Origin: Nitrosomonas stercoris
GTDB lineage: Bacteria > Pseudomonadota > Gammaproteobacteria > Burkholderiales > Nitrosomonadaceae
Direction of reading: 5' to 3'
Assembly (NCBI GenBank): GCA_006742785.1
Contig: AP019755.1
Coordinates: 372,001-436,000 of the forward strand
DNA length: 64,000 nucleotides
Position 1 is the first letter of the stretch; each line of letters opens with the position of its first letter. The notes under the pieces were generated by a model. The model made no database searches and was not told where the DNA came from. It was given only the letters and a program-made list of their open reading frames with translations. Shown piece by piece: positions 8,878 to 15,690 of this stretch. A program made the translations under genes and the position numbers.

Positions 8878-9672
8878 ATGGCAGGGTACATAGGTAATGT
8901 CGCAGTTGCGTACGATCGTGATCTGGGGCATATACTTTTTGAGCGATATGCTTCCGATATCGCCAGGCGCGTTGCAAGAAGGCCAGTTAGTGACGTCCTT
9001 GAGGTTGCATCAGGTACAGGAATCGTGACAAGGCAACTACGGAATATGCTGCCTGGAGACGCACAACTGACCGCTATTGATATCAGTGACGCCATGCTGG
9101 ATGTTGCGCGTACGAAATTCTTTCCGCATGAGCAGATTACTTTTCGGATTGCAGATGCGGTGACACTGCCTTTTGATGATCAAGCCTTTGATGCAGTAAT
9201 CTGTCAGTTTGGTGTGATGTTTTTCGACAAGGATAAAGCCTTTCGAGAAACATATCGGGTACTGAAGCAAGGTGGGCGGTATCTGTTCAGTGTATGGGAT
9301 TCACGTGACTATAACCCTTACGCCAGCTTGACTTTTGAAGTCTTGAAACAGTTCTTCCCATCGGATACTCCCCGATTTCTTGAGAATACTGTTTCATCCT
9401 TCAAAATTGATCCCATCAAGGAAATGCTGATTCGTGCCGGATTTGAGCAAATAAATATCTCGGTTCAACGACAAGTTTACGATATACCGGATGCCAGAGC
9501 CTTTGCACGCGGGCTGATATTTAGTCCGGTTATCAGTGAAATTAGTGAACGAGATGAGGTGGATCCTGATGACATTATTGAAGCACTGGCAGATACATTT
9601 GTTATGAAATACGGCTCGAATCCCACACGTTTTCCGATGCAGGCCATACTGTTTGAAGCAGAAAAACTCTGA
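8878..9672 (+). CDS. Class I SAM-dependent methyltransferase
   Basis: The 264-aa protein has the Rossmann motif I VLEVASGTGIVT (residues 40-51), the acidic motif II AIDISDAMLDVA, and the post-motif region FDAVICQFGVMFFDKDKAFRETYRVLKQGG typical of methyltransferase-11/UbiE-like enzymes. The substrate is unknown. It begins 131 bp after the copper-type receptor on the same strand, so co-transcription is possible but not shown. GAGG precedes the start at a workable distance. Confidence 0.85.
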   Translation: MAGYIGNVAVAYDRDLGHILFERYASDIARRVARRPVSDVLEVASGTGIVTRQLRNMLPGDAQLTAIDISDAMLDVARTKFFPHEQITFRIADAVTLPFDDQAFDAVICQFGVMFFDKDKAFRETYRVLKQGGRYLFSVWDSRDYNPYASLTFEVLKQFFPSDTPRFLENTVSSFKIDPIKEMLIRAGFEQINISVQRQVYDIPDARAFARGLIFSPVISEISERDEVDPDDIIEALADTFVMKYGSNPTRFPMQAILFEAEKL

Positions 9673-10405
9673 TCAGAGTACCTTGATTTTCTTCGTGAAA
9701 AAGGAGAGATAAAGATCAGACAGCTAAAAAAGCAAAATCTCTGAAAATTCTGAATCAAGCTGCGCAGTTTCCTCTGAATAATGTATTGAGCATCTGTTTT
9801 TTGTTGAATAATTGTTATGTATTCTGATTTGGATGATGAAGTGCCAGTGTGTCAAAACAACCGATAAGGCCAGCAGCAGCATCACCAACGACTGGGCTGT
9901 TGATAGCGTATGCTGTCACTTGCAGGCTGAGTTCCCGAAGTTGTCAAGCCATCAACGATGTGTGGTTTCTCTGGCAACCTTGTTCAATATGCTCAAAAAC
10001 CAGTGCGACGAATTTCCATTGCTGACGCTACTGTGATCGCCGTTCCCTGATTGAAACTGTCTTTGATCACCACTACGATCTGACTTTCCGTAAATCTGCT
10101 TTTCCTCATCAAGAGCTCCATACAAAAGGAGACTCCAAAATTCTACTCAGAAACGTCTACCAAATTAGTTAAGAAATACTAACTCAACTAGTAAACATGA
10201 ATCTATTAACTATCCATAGGATCATGATTTAATCTGCACAGGTTTTACGACAATACAGAGTTATATTGAAGTGAATATTGATAAAGCCAGAGATAAATCT
10301 ACAGAAACATATAATCCCTAAAAAGAAGGAAGAAACTTAATTGGCTTCTCCTATTCTCTATATTTTGAGATTTTGAATAAAGAAATTCGATAAAGGAGCT
10401 TAATT
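9673..10405 (+). other. Intergenic region, possible decayed transposase
   Basis: No gene is supported. Around 10035-10075 the plus strand reads CDRRSLIETVFDHHYDL, which faintly resembles the end of DDE transposases (RxxIETVFDQL), with no intact frame around it. The rest is AT-rich. A purine-rich site before 10406 belongs to the next gene. Confidence 0.25.
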
Positions 10406-10612
10406 ATGGACTGGAATACAATTGAAGGAAACTGGAAACAATTAAAAGGCAAGCTCCAAGAAACCTGGGGTGATCTGACCGATGACGAACTGGATGTTAT
10501 CGCCGGCAAACGTGATCAGTTGGTAGGAAAAATTCAGGCCAAGTATGGAATTGCAAAAGAAGAAGCCGAAAAACAGGTGGATGACTTTGCCAGCAAGTGT
10601 AATAACTGCTGA
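10406..10612 (+). CDS. CsbD-like stress protein
   Basis: A 68-aa CsbD/YjbJ-family protein from MDWNTIEGNWKQLKGKL through TDDELDVIAGKRDQLVGKIQ to DDFASKCNNC. An AAAGGAG site lies 7 nt before the ATG. It is the intact-length counterpart of the copy at 5691-5945, facing the opposite way. It heads a row of small stress/envelope genes (csbD, smbP-like, DUF1328 pseudogene, 25-aa membrane peptide). The molecular role of CsbD proteins is unknown. Confidence 0.9.
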   Translation: MDWNTIEGNWKQLKGKLQETWGDLTDDELDVIAGKRDQLVGKIQAKYGIAKEEAEKQVDDFASKCNNC

Positions 10613-11019
10613 GTGTCACGTCGCGCCCCTCCAATTATGGATAACGGATTACCACAATCCCATAAAGCATTACCCATAATCTTTTTACTCTAATAATTAG
10701 GAGAAGAAGTACATGTGTCAACCAATCGAGAAGCGTTACAGGTAGTTATCCACACCTGGTCTTTCCACTAACCGGAAAACCATATTCGACAAATTGGCAC
10801 GTTTAAGTACTCAGCAAAAAGATAAAGCTATTTTGGGAAATGGTAATCGAATTATCAGATGGACAGTTGCTATGCTCAAAGCGGAACGATTGAAAGCATT
10901 GAGGAATAGCTGACAAAAGAAGATGACGCAGAAATAGAGTTTGAAGTAGATACAGCCGACCAGTTAATTGAACTAGAGAAAGACTAATTAAACGATAGTT
11001 AACAAAGAGGAAACAAATA
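10613..11019 (+). other. Gap with a decayed short open frame
   Basis: Most of this stretch has no recognisable content. At 10924-10987 the plus strand encodes an acidic tail (DDAEIEFEVDTADQLIELEKD, split here as one run of 21 is avoided: it begins DDAEIEFEVD and ends LIELEKD), preceded in frame by a TAG. It may be the end of a small gene destroyed by nonsense changes. I do not recognise the family. Confidence 0.25.
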
Positions 11020-11355
11020 ATGAAAAAAATGTTATCAAATGTTGCTGTCCTGGTCTTTTTCTTATTCGGCTCGGTCAGCGTGCAGGCTGAGAACTCACAT
11101 CTGCGACAAGCTATCAAACATACTGAAGCTGCCATGGAAGCAGTAGATGCGAGAACGATTGCAGAGCATGCGGAAGAAGCAAGACATCATGCTACTGAAG
11201 CCAAATCTACTGATCCGAAAGATCAGCATATCCTGGAAGGTTTAAAATACCTCGAAGAAGCTATCAAGGAATCAAGTGTTTATAATACTGATTCCGCCAG
11301 ACAAGCTGCGACTGATGCACTAGATAAATTTAAACAAGCTGTGGGTACAGAATAA
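11020..11355 (+). CDS. SmbP-like small periplasmic metal-binding protein
   Basis: A 111-aa protein with signal peptide ending VQAEN and a helical repeat region (HLRQAIKHTEAAMEAVDA; AEHAEEARHHATEAKS; HILEGLKYLEEAIKES) whose spacing of His and Ala/Glu matches SmbP, the periplasmic small metal-binding protein of N. europaea. Six His residues remain in the mature part. A strong site (AAGAGGAAAC) precedes the ATG. It follows csbD on the same strand after a 407-bp gap. It is more similar to classic SmbP than the His-poor paralogue at 5180-5533. Copper or nickel buffering in the periplasm is the expected role by family, not shown here. Confidence 0.78.
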   Translation: MKKMLSNVAVLVFFLFGSVSVQAENSHLRQAIKHTEAAMEAVDARTIAEHAEEARHHATEAKSTDPKDQHILEGLKYLEEAIKESSVYNTDSARQAATDALDKFKQAVGTE

Positions 11356-11417
11356 AGATAAACAGAGGTATTCAGAATCTTTCTAAAATTTTTTACAGCT
11401 TTCGGGAGAAATACAAA

Positions 11418-11581
11418 ATGATGAGCTGAGCTGCTACATTTTTAATTATTGCTTTGATAGCTGGCATCTTTGGACTTACTAGCGTTGCTGGCGTAGCAAT
11501 AATATTGCATGGATAGTGTTTGTCGTAGGATTAATCCTTGCCATTTTCTTTTTTGTTACCGAGAGACGTCCACCTTTATAG
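11418..11581 (+). pseudogene. DUF1328 small membrane protein, broken
   Basis: The region reads MMS-stop-AATFLIIALIAGIFGLTSVAGVA, then after a net one-base loss near 11498 continues NIAWIVFVVGLILAIFFF and VTERRPPL before a TAG. This is the DUF1328/YtjA-type two-helix membrane protein, whose members begin M-L-x-W-A. The Trp codon TGG at position 4 has become TGA, and a frameshift separates the two helices. CGGGAG before the first ATG is a remaining ribosome site. Two independent lesions make function unlikely. Confidence 0.8.
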
Positions 11582-11737
11582 AGGATTAGGAGTCAGGATC
11601 TTAATTATTGAATATTACTCACACAATTCAGATTTCATGTCCGGTGTTCCTATCTCGGTTATAGTGGTGCAATTGTTACTCTTGCGCCACATTTCATAAC
11701 CATTTAACTATAACAATATTATTTAAAGGAGATTGAA

Positions 11738-11815
11738 ATGGGCAAATACATACTGGCATGGCTACTTGGCGTACCAGCAATCCTACTGGTCATTATTTAT
11801 TTGTTCTTTAACTAA
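11738..11815 (+). CDS. 25-aa single-helix membrane peptide
   Basis: MGKYILAWLLGVPAILLVII plus YLFFN: a tiny protein that is nearly all one transmembrane helix. A strong AAAGGAG site lies 6 nt before the ATG, and the peptide resembles short hypothetical membrane proteins (M-x-K-Y-x-L-A-W-L-L-G-V-P) that I recall next to DUF1328 and CsbD genes in other proteobacteria. No function is known. It is the last intact member of the small-protein cluster that begins with csbD. Confidence 0.65.
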   Translation: MGKYILAWLLGVPAILLVIIYLFFN

Positions 11816-11994
11816 AAAATCTGTGCCATTGGTAATCCCTCTTCACGAAGTAACTATACCCAGAAGTAGAATTTCTTTCTTCTACCTTCGGGAGGTGAGA
11901 TAAATGGGGATTACCCACCTTTCCGCAGAACTACCTGAACGGGTCATTTTGTTCCGGATCGTTCAGCCCTAAAACATTATCATCTGTCATTACA

Positions 11995-12240
11995 GTGTTT
12001 CCTGGTTAATCTGCCAGATCTCTATCAACAGGCTACACCGCTCTCTTCCCTTGCATACACCAGATTTGATCATAACTCTCCGGTTAGCCCCAGATCGTGA
12101 AATATGCATGCACTTTGCGCCACTTCGGAAAACCGTCTGGCAACAGACGCACCTGCTCAAATTGTTCGCCACTAATGTCGCTCAGATAGTATTTTTCTCA
12201 TTCAAAGATATCTACCAAGAAAAAGATTTTGAACAGGTTC
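11995..12240 (-). mobile_element. Degenerate, internally deleted copy of IS-A
   Basis: The right part (12083-12240) aligns by eye with the 5' half of the 844-bp IS-A element, including the first transposase codons and the terminal repeat GATTTTGAACAGGTTC. A block of about 80 bp is missing between ACAGACGC and ACCTGCTCAAATTG. Sequence from about 11995 is a more diverged match to the same transposase. The element end is followed by TTA, the kind of TNA flank seen at intact copies. The other end is not found. Confidence 0.75.
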
Positions 12241-12435
12241 TTATGGCAACAATGGCAAACCCAGCTCTTGCAGAAACTGATTATGGCGCTCCTTTGCTTC
12301 ACTAATCTTTTGTTCGACAGCCAGCAAATCAGCGTATACATCAGACAGAATGATTTCCGGCTCAGGTTCCGCCGTACTCACATAGCGTGAGATATTCAAG
12401 CTGAAATCATTGCTCTCAATTTCTTCCATGCTCAC
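12241..12435 (-). pseudogene. C-terminal remnant of a type I restriction-modification HsdM subunit
   Basis: The 64 codons read MEEIESNDFSLNISRYV...EPEIILSDVYADLLAVEQKISEAKERHNQFLQELGL. The motif E-I-x-x-N-D-[FY]-x-L-N-I-x-R-Y-V followed by an acidic stretch and a coiled coil is the conserved C-terminus of type I DNA methyltransferase subunits. The catalytic part is absent, and the stop codon TAA comes from the TTA flank of the IS-A remnant. The upstream side is cut by REP-like repeats. No hsdS or hsdR is present. Confidence 0.75.
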
Positions 12436-12446
12436 CCGACGGGCGC

Positions 12447-12514
12447 AAGGACGGGGTCAAAGGACGGGGTCAGGTCTACAAAGGACGGGGTCAAAGGACG
12501 GGGTCAGGTCTATA
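12447..12514 (+). repeat. Two tandem 34-bp REP-like units beside the RAYT gene
   Basis: Two adjacent 34-bp units (12447-12480 and 12481-12514), each made of AAGGACGGGGTCA repeated and ending CAGGTCTACA or CAGGTCTATA, lie directly at the 3' end of the REP-associated transposase. The GGGGTCAGGTC core is also found, as its complement, on the other side of the gene. Confidence 0.8.
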
Positions 12515-12515
12515 A

Positions 12516-13364
12516 TCACGAATTCCCGTTTTTGCGAACAATAGCTCCAATCGTCGTTGGATGCAGCTGGTAAAATTCTCCAATTTCTCGCTGGCTATAT
12601 GCGCCAGTTTGATACGCTGCAATGATCGCTGCATTACGATCCGGATACCGGGCGGCAATGTCAGACAGAGGTTTTGCAATCGGACGTCTTTGCTATCTGG
12701 GTATGTTCAAATCGTCTTTCTCTTTTCTTATCTTTTTCTGCATTTCAGCAATGAAAGTTTCGTCACCCAGATAAATCTGGCCTTTCAGATTCGACCATAT
12801 TTCAGGCTGATGCTGCACGCCTTCCAGAACAAATTGCCGATATTGTTCTTGCGCAATCTTTTTCCGCTTATCAAACAGGGAAAGAATCCAGTCGGTTGTT
12901 AGCCATTCAGGTTTGGGTGTGTCTCCTACCATGGCCAGATAGCTGCTCCATGGCCAATCTTCGAGACGACTAACCATGTTCCTGGCTCTTAACGGGTTCA
13001 AAACAACATAACGGGAAAGTTCGAGCAGGTAATGATTTTTATCTACCAGAATCGCTTTGTACCGCCCTTGAAACAAGTGGCCACTACGCTTGTGCCGACG
13101 ATTAGAGGTTTGTGTATAAACCCCATTGAGCTGACGCATCCCTTTTGACAAATTACCATCGGGCGTTTCGAGAATGAGATGATAATGATTATCCATCAGA
13201 CAGTAGCCATGGCACAGCCAGTTGTAGTTTGCGATAACTGTCTGGAAGATTCCGAGAAATTTTAGCCAGTCTTCTTCATCTTCATAGATGTTTTCGCGGC
13301 GATCTCCACGCGATGTCACGTGATAAAGTGCATTTGGAAATTACAAGCGAAGGGGTCTGGACAT
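12516..13364 (-). pseudogene. REP-associated tyrosine transposase (RAYT) with two nonsense codons
   Basis: Read from an ATG at 13364 the protein would begin MSRPLRL-stop-FPNALYHVTSRGDRRENIY, the classic RAYT opening with Glu8 changed to TAA (13341-13343). The Y1-transposase core is intact: HGYCLMDNHYHLILETP (HUH-type His pair), LFQGRYKAILVDK and LELSRYVVLNPLRA. A TAG at 12693-12695 then interrupts the frame, which continues for 58 codons (RRPIAKPLSDIA; YPDRNAAIIAAY; SQREIGEFYQLHPTTIGAIV) to a TGA at 12516. An internal GTG at 13319 could restart a 208-aa protein, but it would lack the C-terminal DNA-binding part. RAYTs act on REP sequences, and such repeats flank this gene. Confidence 0.88.
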
Positions 13365-13386
13365 AAGTACAGTACATATTCGTTTT

Positions 13387-13407
13387 CCTCAATTCGCGGC
13401 CTGACCC
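13387..13407 (+). repeat. REP-like sequence (copy 1)
   Basis: CCTCAATTCGCGGCCTGACC occurs here and, with one change, at 14230. Its TGACC end is the complement of the GGTCAGG core in the 34-bp repeats on the other side of the RAYT pseudogene. Confidence 0.6.
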
Positions 13408-13477
13408 TTTTGCGGTGTTGATCTCTTTACGGTGCTACTGTGCTTGATGACAAAATGCACACATATATGCTAGCATT

Positions 13478-13762
13478 ATGTCCATGAAAATCTTCAACTG
13501 GAGCTCTGATAAAAATCAACAGCTTATTGTTGATCGCGGCATGTCATTTGAAGAGGCTGTCTTCAGTATTCTGAACGGAGGGCTGCTGGATGATATTGTT
13601 CATCCAAATATTGCGGATTATCCAAATCAACGAATATTCGTGATCCAGATTCATGATTATGTCTATCTGGTGCCTTACGTAGAAAGCCAGGATGAGATTT
13701 TTCTTAAAACGATTATCCCCAGCAGAAAATTTACCAGGATATACCTTGGAGGTAAAATATGA
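13478..13762 (+). CDS. BrnT-like toxin of a type II toxin-antitoxin pair
   Basis: A 94-aa protein (MSMKIFNWSSDKNQQLI; RGMSFEEAVFSILNGGLLDDI; HPNIADYPNQRIFVIQIHDYVYLVP; FLKTIIPSRKFTRIYLGGKI). The pattern W-x2-K-N-x-x-L-x2-x-R-G-[IM]-S-F-E-E and the C-terminal TIIPSRK are typical of small BrnT-like ribonuclease toxins. It overlaps the following CopG-type gene by 4 nt (ATGA), the usual toxin-first order. It sits in a zone of decayed mobile DNA and is one of few intact genes there. RNase activity is inferred from the family. Confidence 0.75.
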   Translation: MSMKIFNWSSDKNQQLIVDRGMSFEEAVFSILNGGLLDDIVHPNIADYPNQRIFVIQIHDYVYLVPYVESQDEIFLKTIIPSRKFTRIYLGGKI

Positions 13763-14058
13763 ACAAAGAAAAGCTATCACAGGAAGAGAAAGGGTTGCTT
13801 GATGCGGTGGAGTCCGGTGAGTATGAATCAACGCTAACCGAATTACGCAAAAAAGAACTCGAGGCTGCAGCCAACCTTACCTTCAAGAAAGACAAGAGAA
13901 TAAATATTCGTATATCAAACAGGGATCTCGTTGCTATTCAATCCAAGGCAACTGAAGAAGGCATTCCATATCAAACCCTTGTCTCCAGTATTATTCATAA
14001 ATATATATCTGGCTCACTGCAAGATCTCACCGCTAACAAATCAGGCAAGCGTCGTTGA
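13759..14058 (+). CDS. CopG/ribbon-helix-helix antitoxin
   Basis: A 99-aa protein with an acidic, Lys/Glu-rich N-terminus (LLDAVESGEYESTLTELRKKELEAAA) and a C-terminal ribbon-helix-helix (KDKRINIRISNRDLVAIQ; EEGIPYQTLVSSIIHKYISG) as in the CopG-type antitoxins paired with BrnT-like toxins. It overlaps the toxin by 4 nt with GGAGG as its ribosome site. It should neutralise the toxin and repress the pair's promoter, as is usual for such modules. The last codons abut the IS605-type end. Confidence 0.8.
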   Translation: MNKEKLSQEEKGLLDAVESGEYESTLTELRKKELEAAANLTFKKDKRINIRISNRDLVAIQSKATEEGIPYQTLVSSIIHKYISGSLQDLTANKSGKRR

Positions 14059-14165
14059 CATCCTCCCCATCCTGAAGGGCGGGGATTCCTAAGGCGTTCA
14101 GGCTCTCACCCGACTCGCTTCAGCGGGTTCCTGCTTCGCAGAATGGCCTGACCGCACCAATTCTC
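14057..14165 (-). mobile_element. IS200/IS605-type right end with omega-RNA-like hairpin (remnant)
   Basis: Read on the minus strand, this ends GGAATCCCCGCCCTTCAGG, ATGGGGAGGATGTCA, preceded by AGCAGGAACCCGCTGAAGCG and GTGAGAGCCTGAACGCCTTA. This is the familiar 3' region of TnpB-bearing IS605/IS1341 elements, where the end of tnpB overlaps the guide RNA scaffold. The last codons of a TnpB-like frame (SAKQEPAEASRVRA) are visible at 14098-14145. The rest of tnpB is missing, so the element is dead unless served in trans. It lies immediately after the antitoxin stop. Confidence 0.6.
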
Positions 14166-14342
14166 CACACAAAATGAGGTCAGATCTATCATCCGAATGA
14201 CTGTTCTTACGAACAGCAGCTCCAAATTTCCTCAATTCGCGACCTGACCCCTTCGCGTGCTCTAACATCTCGCTGTCTAAGCTGAAAGGCCAACAAGAGT
14301 ACCGCATTTATTTTCCAGTAAAAATACGGGTCAGAATAATGT
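14166..14342 (-). other. Mosaic of RAYT tail and REP-like debris
   Basis: The minus strand encodes KFGAAVRKNSHSDDRS near 14185-14235, recalling the C-terminal helix of RAYT proteins (TTIGAIVRKN), next to a second REP-like copy at 14230-14250. A 69-codon open frame runs through these pieces and the TnpB tail, but it is a patchwork rather than a gene. Confidence 0.5.
14230..14250 (+). repeat. REP-like sequence (copy 2)
   Basis: CCTCAATTCGCGACCTGACC matches copy 1 at 13387 with one change (GGCC to GACC). It lies in the mosaic debris after the toxin-antitoxin pair. Confidence 0.6.
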
Positions 14343-14356
14343 AAAAATTGCTAATA

Positions 14357-14376
14357 GGAATCATTAGCATTATAAT
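14357..14376 (+). promoter_or_regulatory. Fur-like box upstream of the broken sigma factor
   Basis: GGAATCATTAGCATTATAAT resembles Fur hexamers and lies 90 bp upstream of the frameshifted FecI-type gene, as at the intact fecI. The match is partial. Confidence 0.4.
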
Positions 14377-14465
14377 TTTCGCACACTTCGAAGACATGAT
14401 ATGCAATTGATGCTCTATCAGAAAGAGTCATTTTTAACAACAATAACCAAGGTTGGCACCAAAAC

Positions 14466-14980
14466 ATGCCAGATACAAACACTCGGAGCTCATTCACTGC
14501 ATCATGGGTTCAAATTTACACGGAAAATCTATCCGTACTCACCAGATTTGCTCGTAAATTCACCAGTTGCGGCTATCATGCCGAAGATATCGTACAGGAT
14601 GTCTTCTTCAAATTATCCTCTGCCCTCCTATTTCTTCCCCAAAAGATCAGCTGAATTATCTGTTTCAAATAATTCGTAACCTGGCTATCGATCATTACCG
14701 CAAGCAGGCGCTAATAAACAAACATATTGTCACTGTAGAAGAATACGAGAACCTCAACACAAACGAAATATCACCCGAAGCCATATGTGAAGATAAGCAA
14801 GCTCTGGAAAAATTATCTGCCGCATTGTCGGAATTACCAGAACGAACGCGCTACGCCTTTGAAAGACACCGTATAGACGGTGTACCTCAAAAAGAAATCG
14901 CCAAAGAATTAGGCGTTTCTCCTACGCTTATCAATTTTATGATCAAAGATGCACTCATCCATTGTTCAAAATTTCTATAA
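14466..14980 (+). pseudogene. FecI-type ECF sigma factor, frameshifted
   Basis: The first frame (ATG 14466) encodes sigma region 2 start (LSVLTRFARKF; CGYHAEDIVQDVFFKLSSA) and ends at a TGA near 14652. The rest of region 2 and region 4 lie in another frame from about 14635: PKDQLNYLFQIIRNLAIDHY, LSELPERTRYAFERHRIDGV and QKEIAKELGVSPTLINFMIK. A net one-base loss (or two-base gain) near 14625-14640 explains it. No fecR or receptor follows; the next DNA is an IS fragment. A sequencing error could also produce this, but the flanking debris favours real decay. Confidence 0.85.
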
Positions 14981-15003
14981 AACCAGATATATAGTCACGA
15001 GAT

Positions 15004-15349
15004 ACTTGCCTAAAGGGCGATACATCTAATTTGTACAGCAGCAAGGAAAGAAGAAGTATTTTTGGCATGTCTTGTAGCAATGCCGCGCCATTGTTTGAGA
15101 TGCAAAAAAGCATTCTCGACAAGATGCCTCAGTTTATACAGTTCTTTATCGTAAGATCTTTGTATCTTTCGGTTTTCCTTCGGAGGAATAACCACCTTCA
15201 TTCCCTGTTTTTCTGCCTGTTCAATAATGGCATTACTATCGTAGCTACGATCTGCCAACAGATAATGTGCATCCATTCCTGCGAACAGGTGGCCAGCGGG
15301 GAGCCATGATGCGGTGTAGCGAGCATGGTTAAACTGCGCACCCGGTGTG
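15004..15349 (-). mobile_element. 3' fragment of an IS5-family transposase
   Basis: The minus strand encodes AHYLLADRSYDSNAIIEQAE, KQGMKVVIPPKENRK, YDKELYKLRHLVENAFLHLK and RGIATRHAKNTSSFLAA, the C-terminal part of a DDE transposase of IS5-family type, with the catalytic Glu in VENAF. The N-terminal two thirds are absent. The fragment is joined in frame to a lipase-like gene. It is unrelated in sequence to IS-A and IS-B. Confidence 0.8.
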
Positions 15350-15645
15350 CATTGCATGGGATCCAGATGATGAATCAAATAACGGCTGTCCAGCCCGCCC
15401 ATGCTGTGTGCAATTAAATCAATCCGATCGGCACAGATGCGCGCCAGAAAATTTGCCAGCGCCTGAGCACGCACTTCGATAACGCTATTGGGCGGAAGAG
15501 TGGGAAAGAAAATCTGCCGAGGATCGTTTTGCAAGTGTGCGTGCAGCGAGCGGAAATACTGAATTTCCTTGCCAAGGATGGAGTAAGCGGAAAACCCCAG
15601 TAGACCGTGCACAAAGACGATTGCTTCTTTATCCGGGGTATTCAT
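15350..15645 (-). pseudogene. N-terminal part of an alpha/beta-hydrolase (lipase-like)
   Basis: From the ATG at 15645 the protein reads EAIVFVHGLLGFSAYSI (oxyanion-hole HG), SVIEVRAQALANFLARI and IDLIAHSMGGLDSRYLI, where HSMGG is the nucleophile elbow of triacylglycerol lipases. After about residue 97 the sequence switches in frame to an IS5-type transposase tail. The acid and His of the triad, expected later, are missing, so the 211-aa fusion should be inactive as a lipase. Confidence 0.8.
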
Positions 15646-15690
15646 TGTATTTTTTATACTGCGGTTGAAATTTGTTCGCAGAGAAATCAG

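Noticed and set aside
9667-9678. CTCTGATCAGAG palindrome as terminator after the methyltransferase
   Set aside because: The palindrome has no loop and no T run follows, so a terminator is not supported.
9812-10036. A 74-codon open frame on the plus strand
   Set aside because: No ribosome site, no family pattern and odd composition; the neighbouring DNA looks like decayed transposase.
12051-12305. An 84-codon plus-strand frame across the IS-A remnant and hsdM tail
   Set aside because: It is antisense to both recognised remnants and spans their junction.
15010-15645. Functional 211-aa lipase
   Set aside because: The second half is IS5-type transposase and the Asp/His of the lipase triad are missing.
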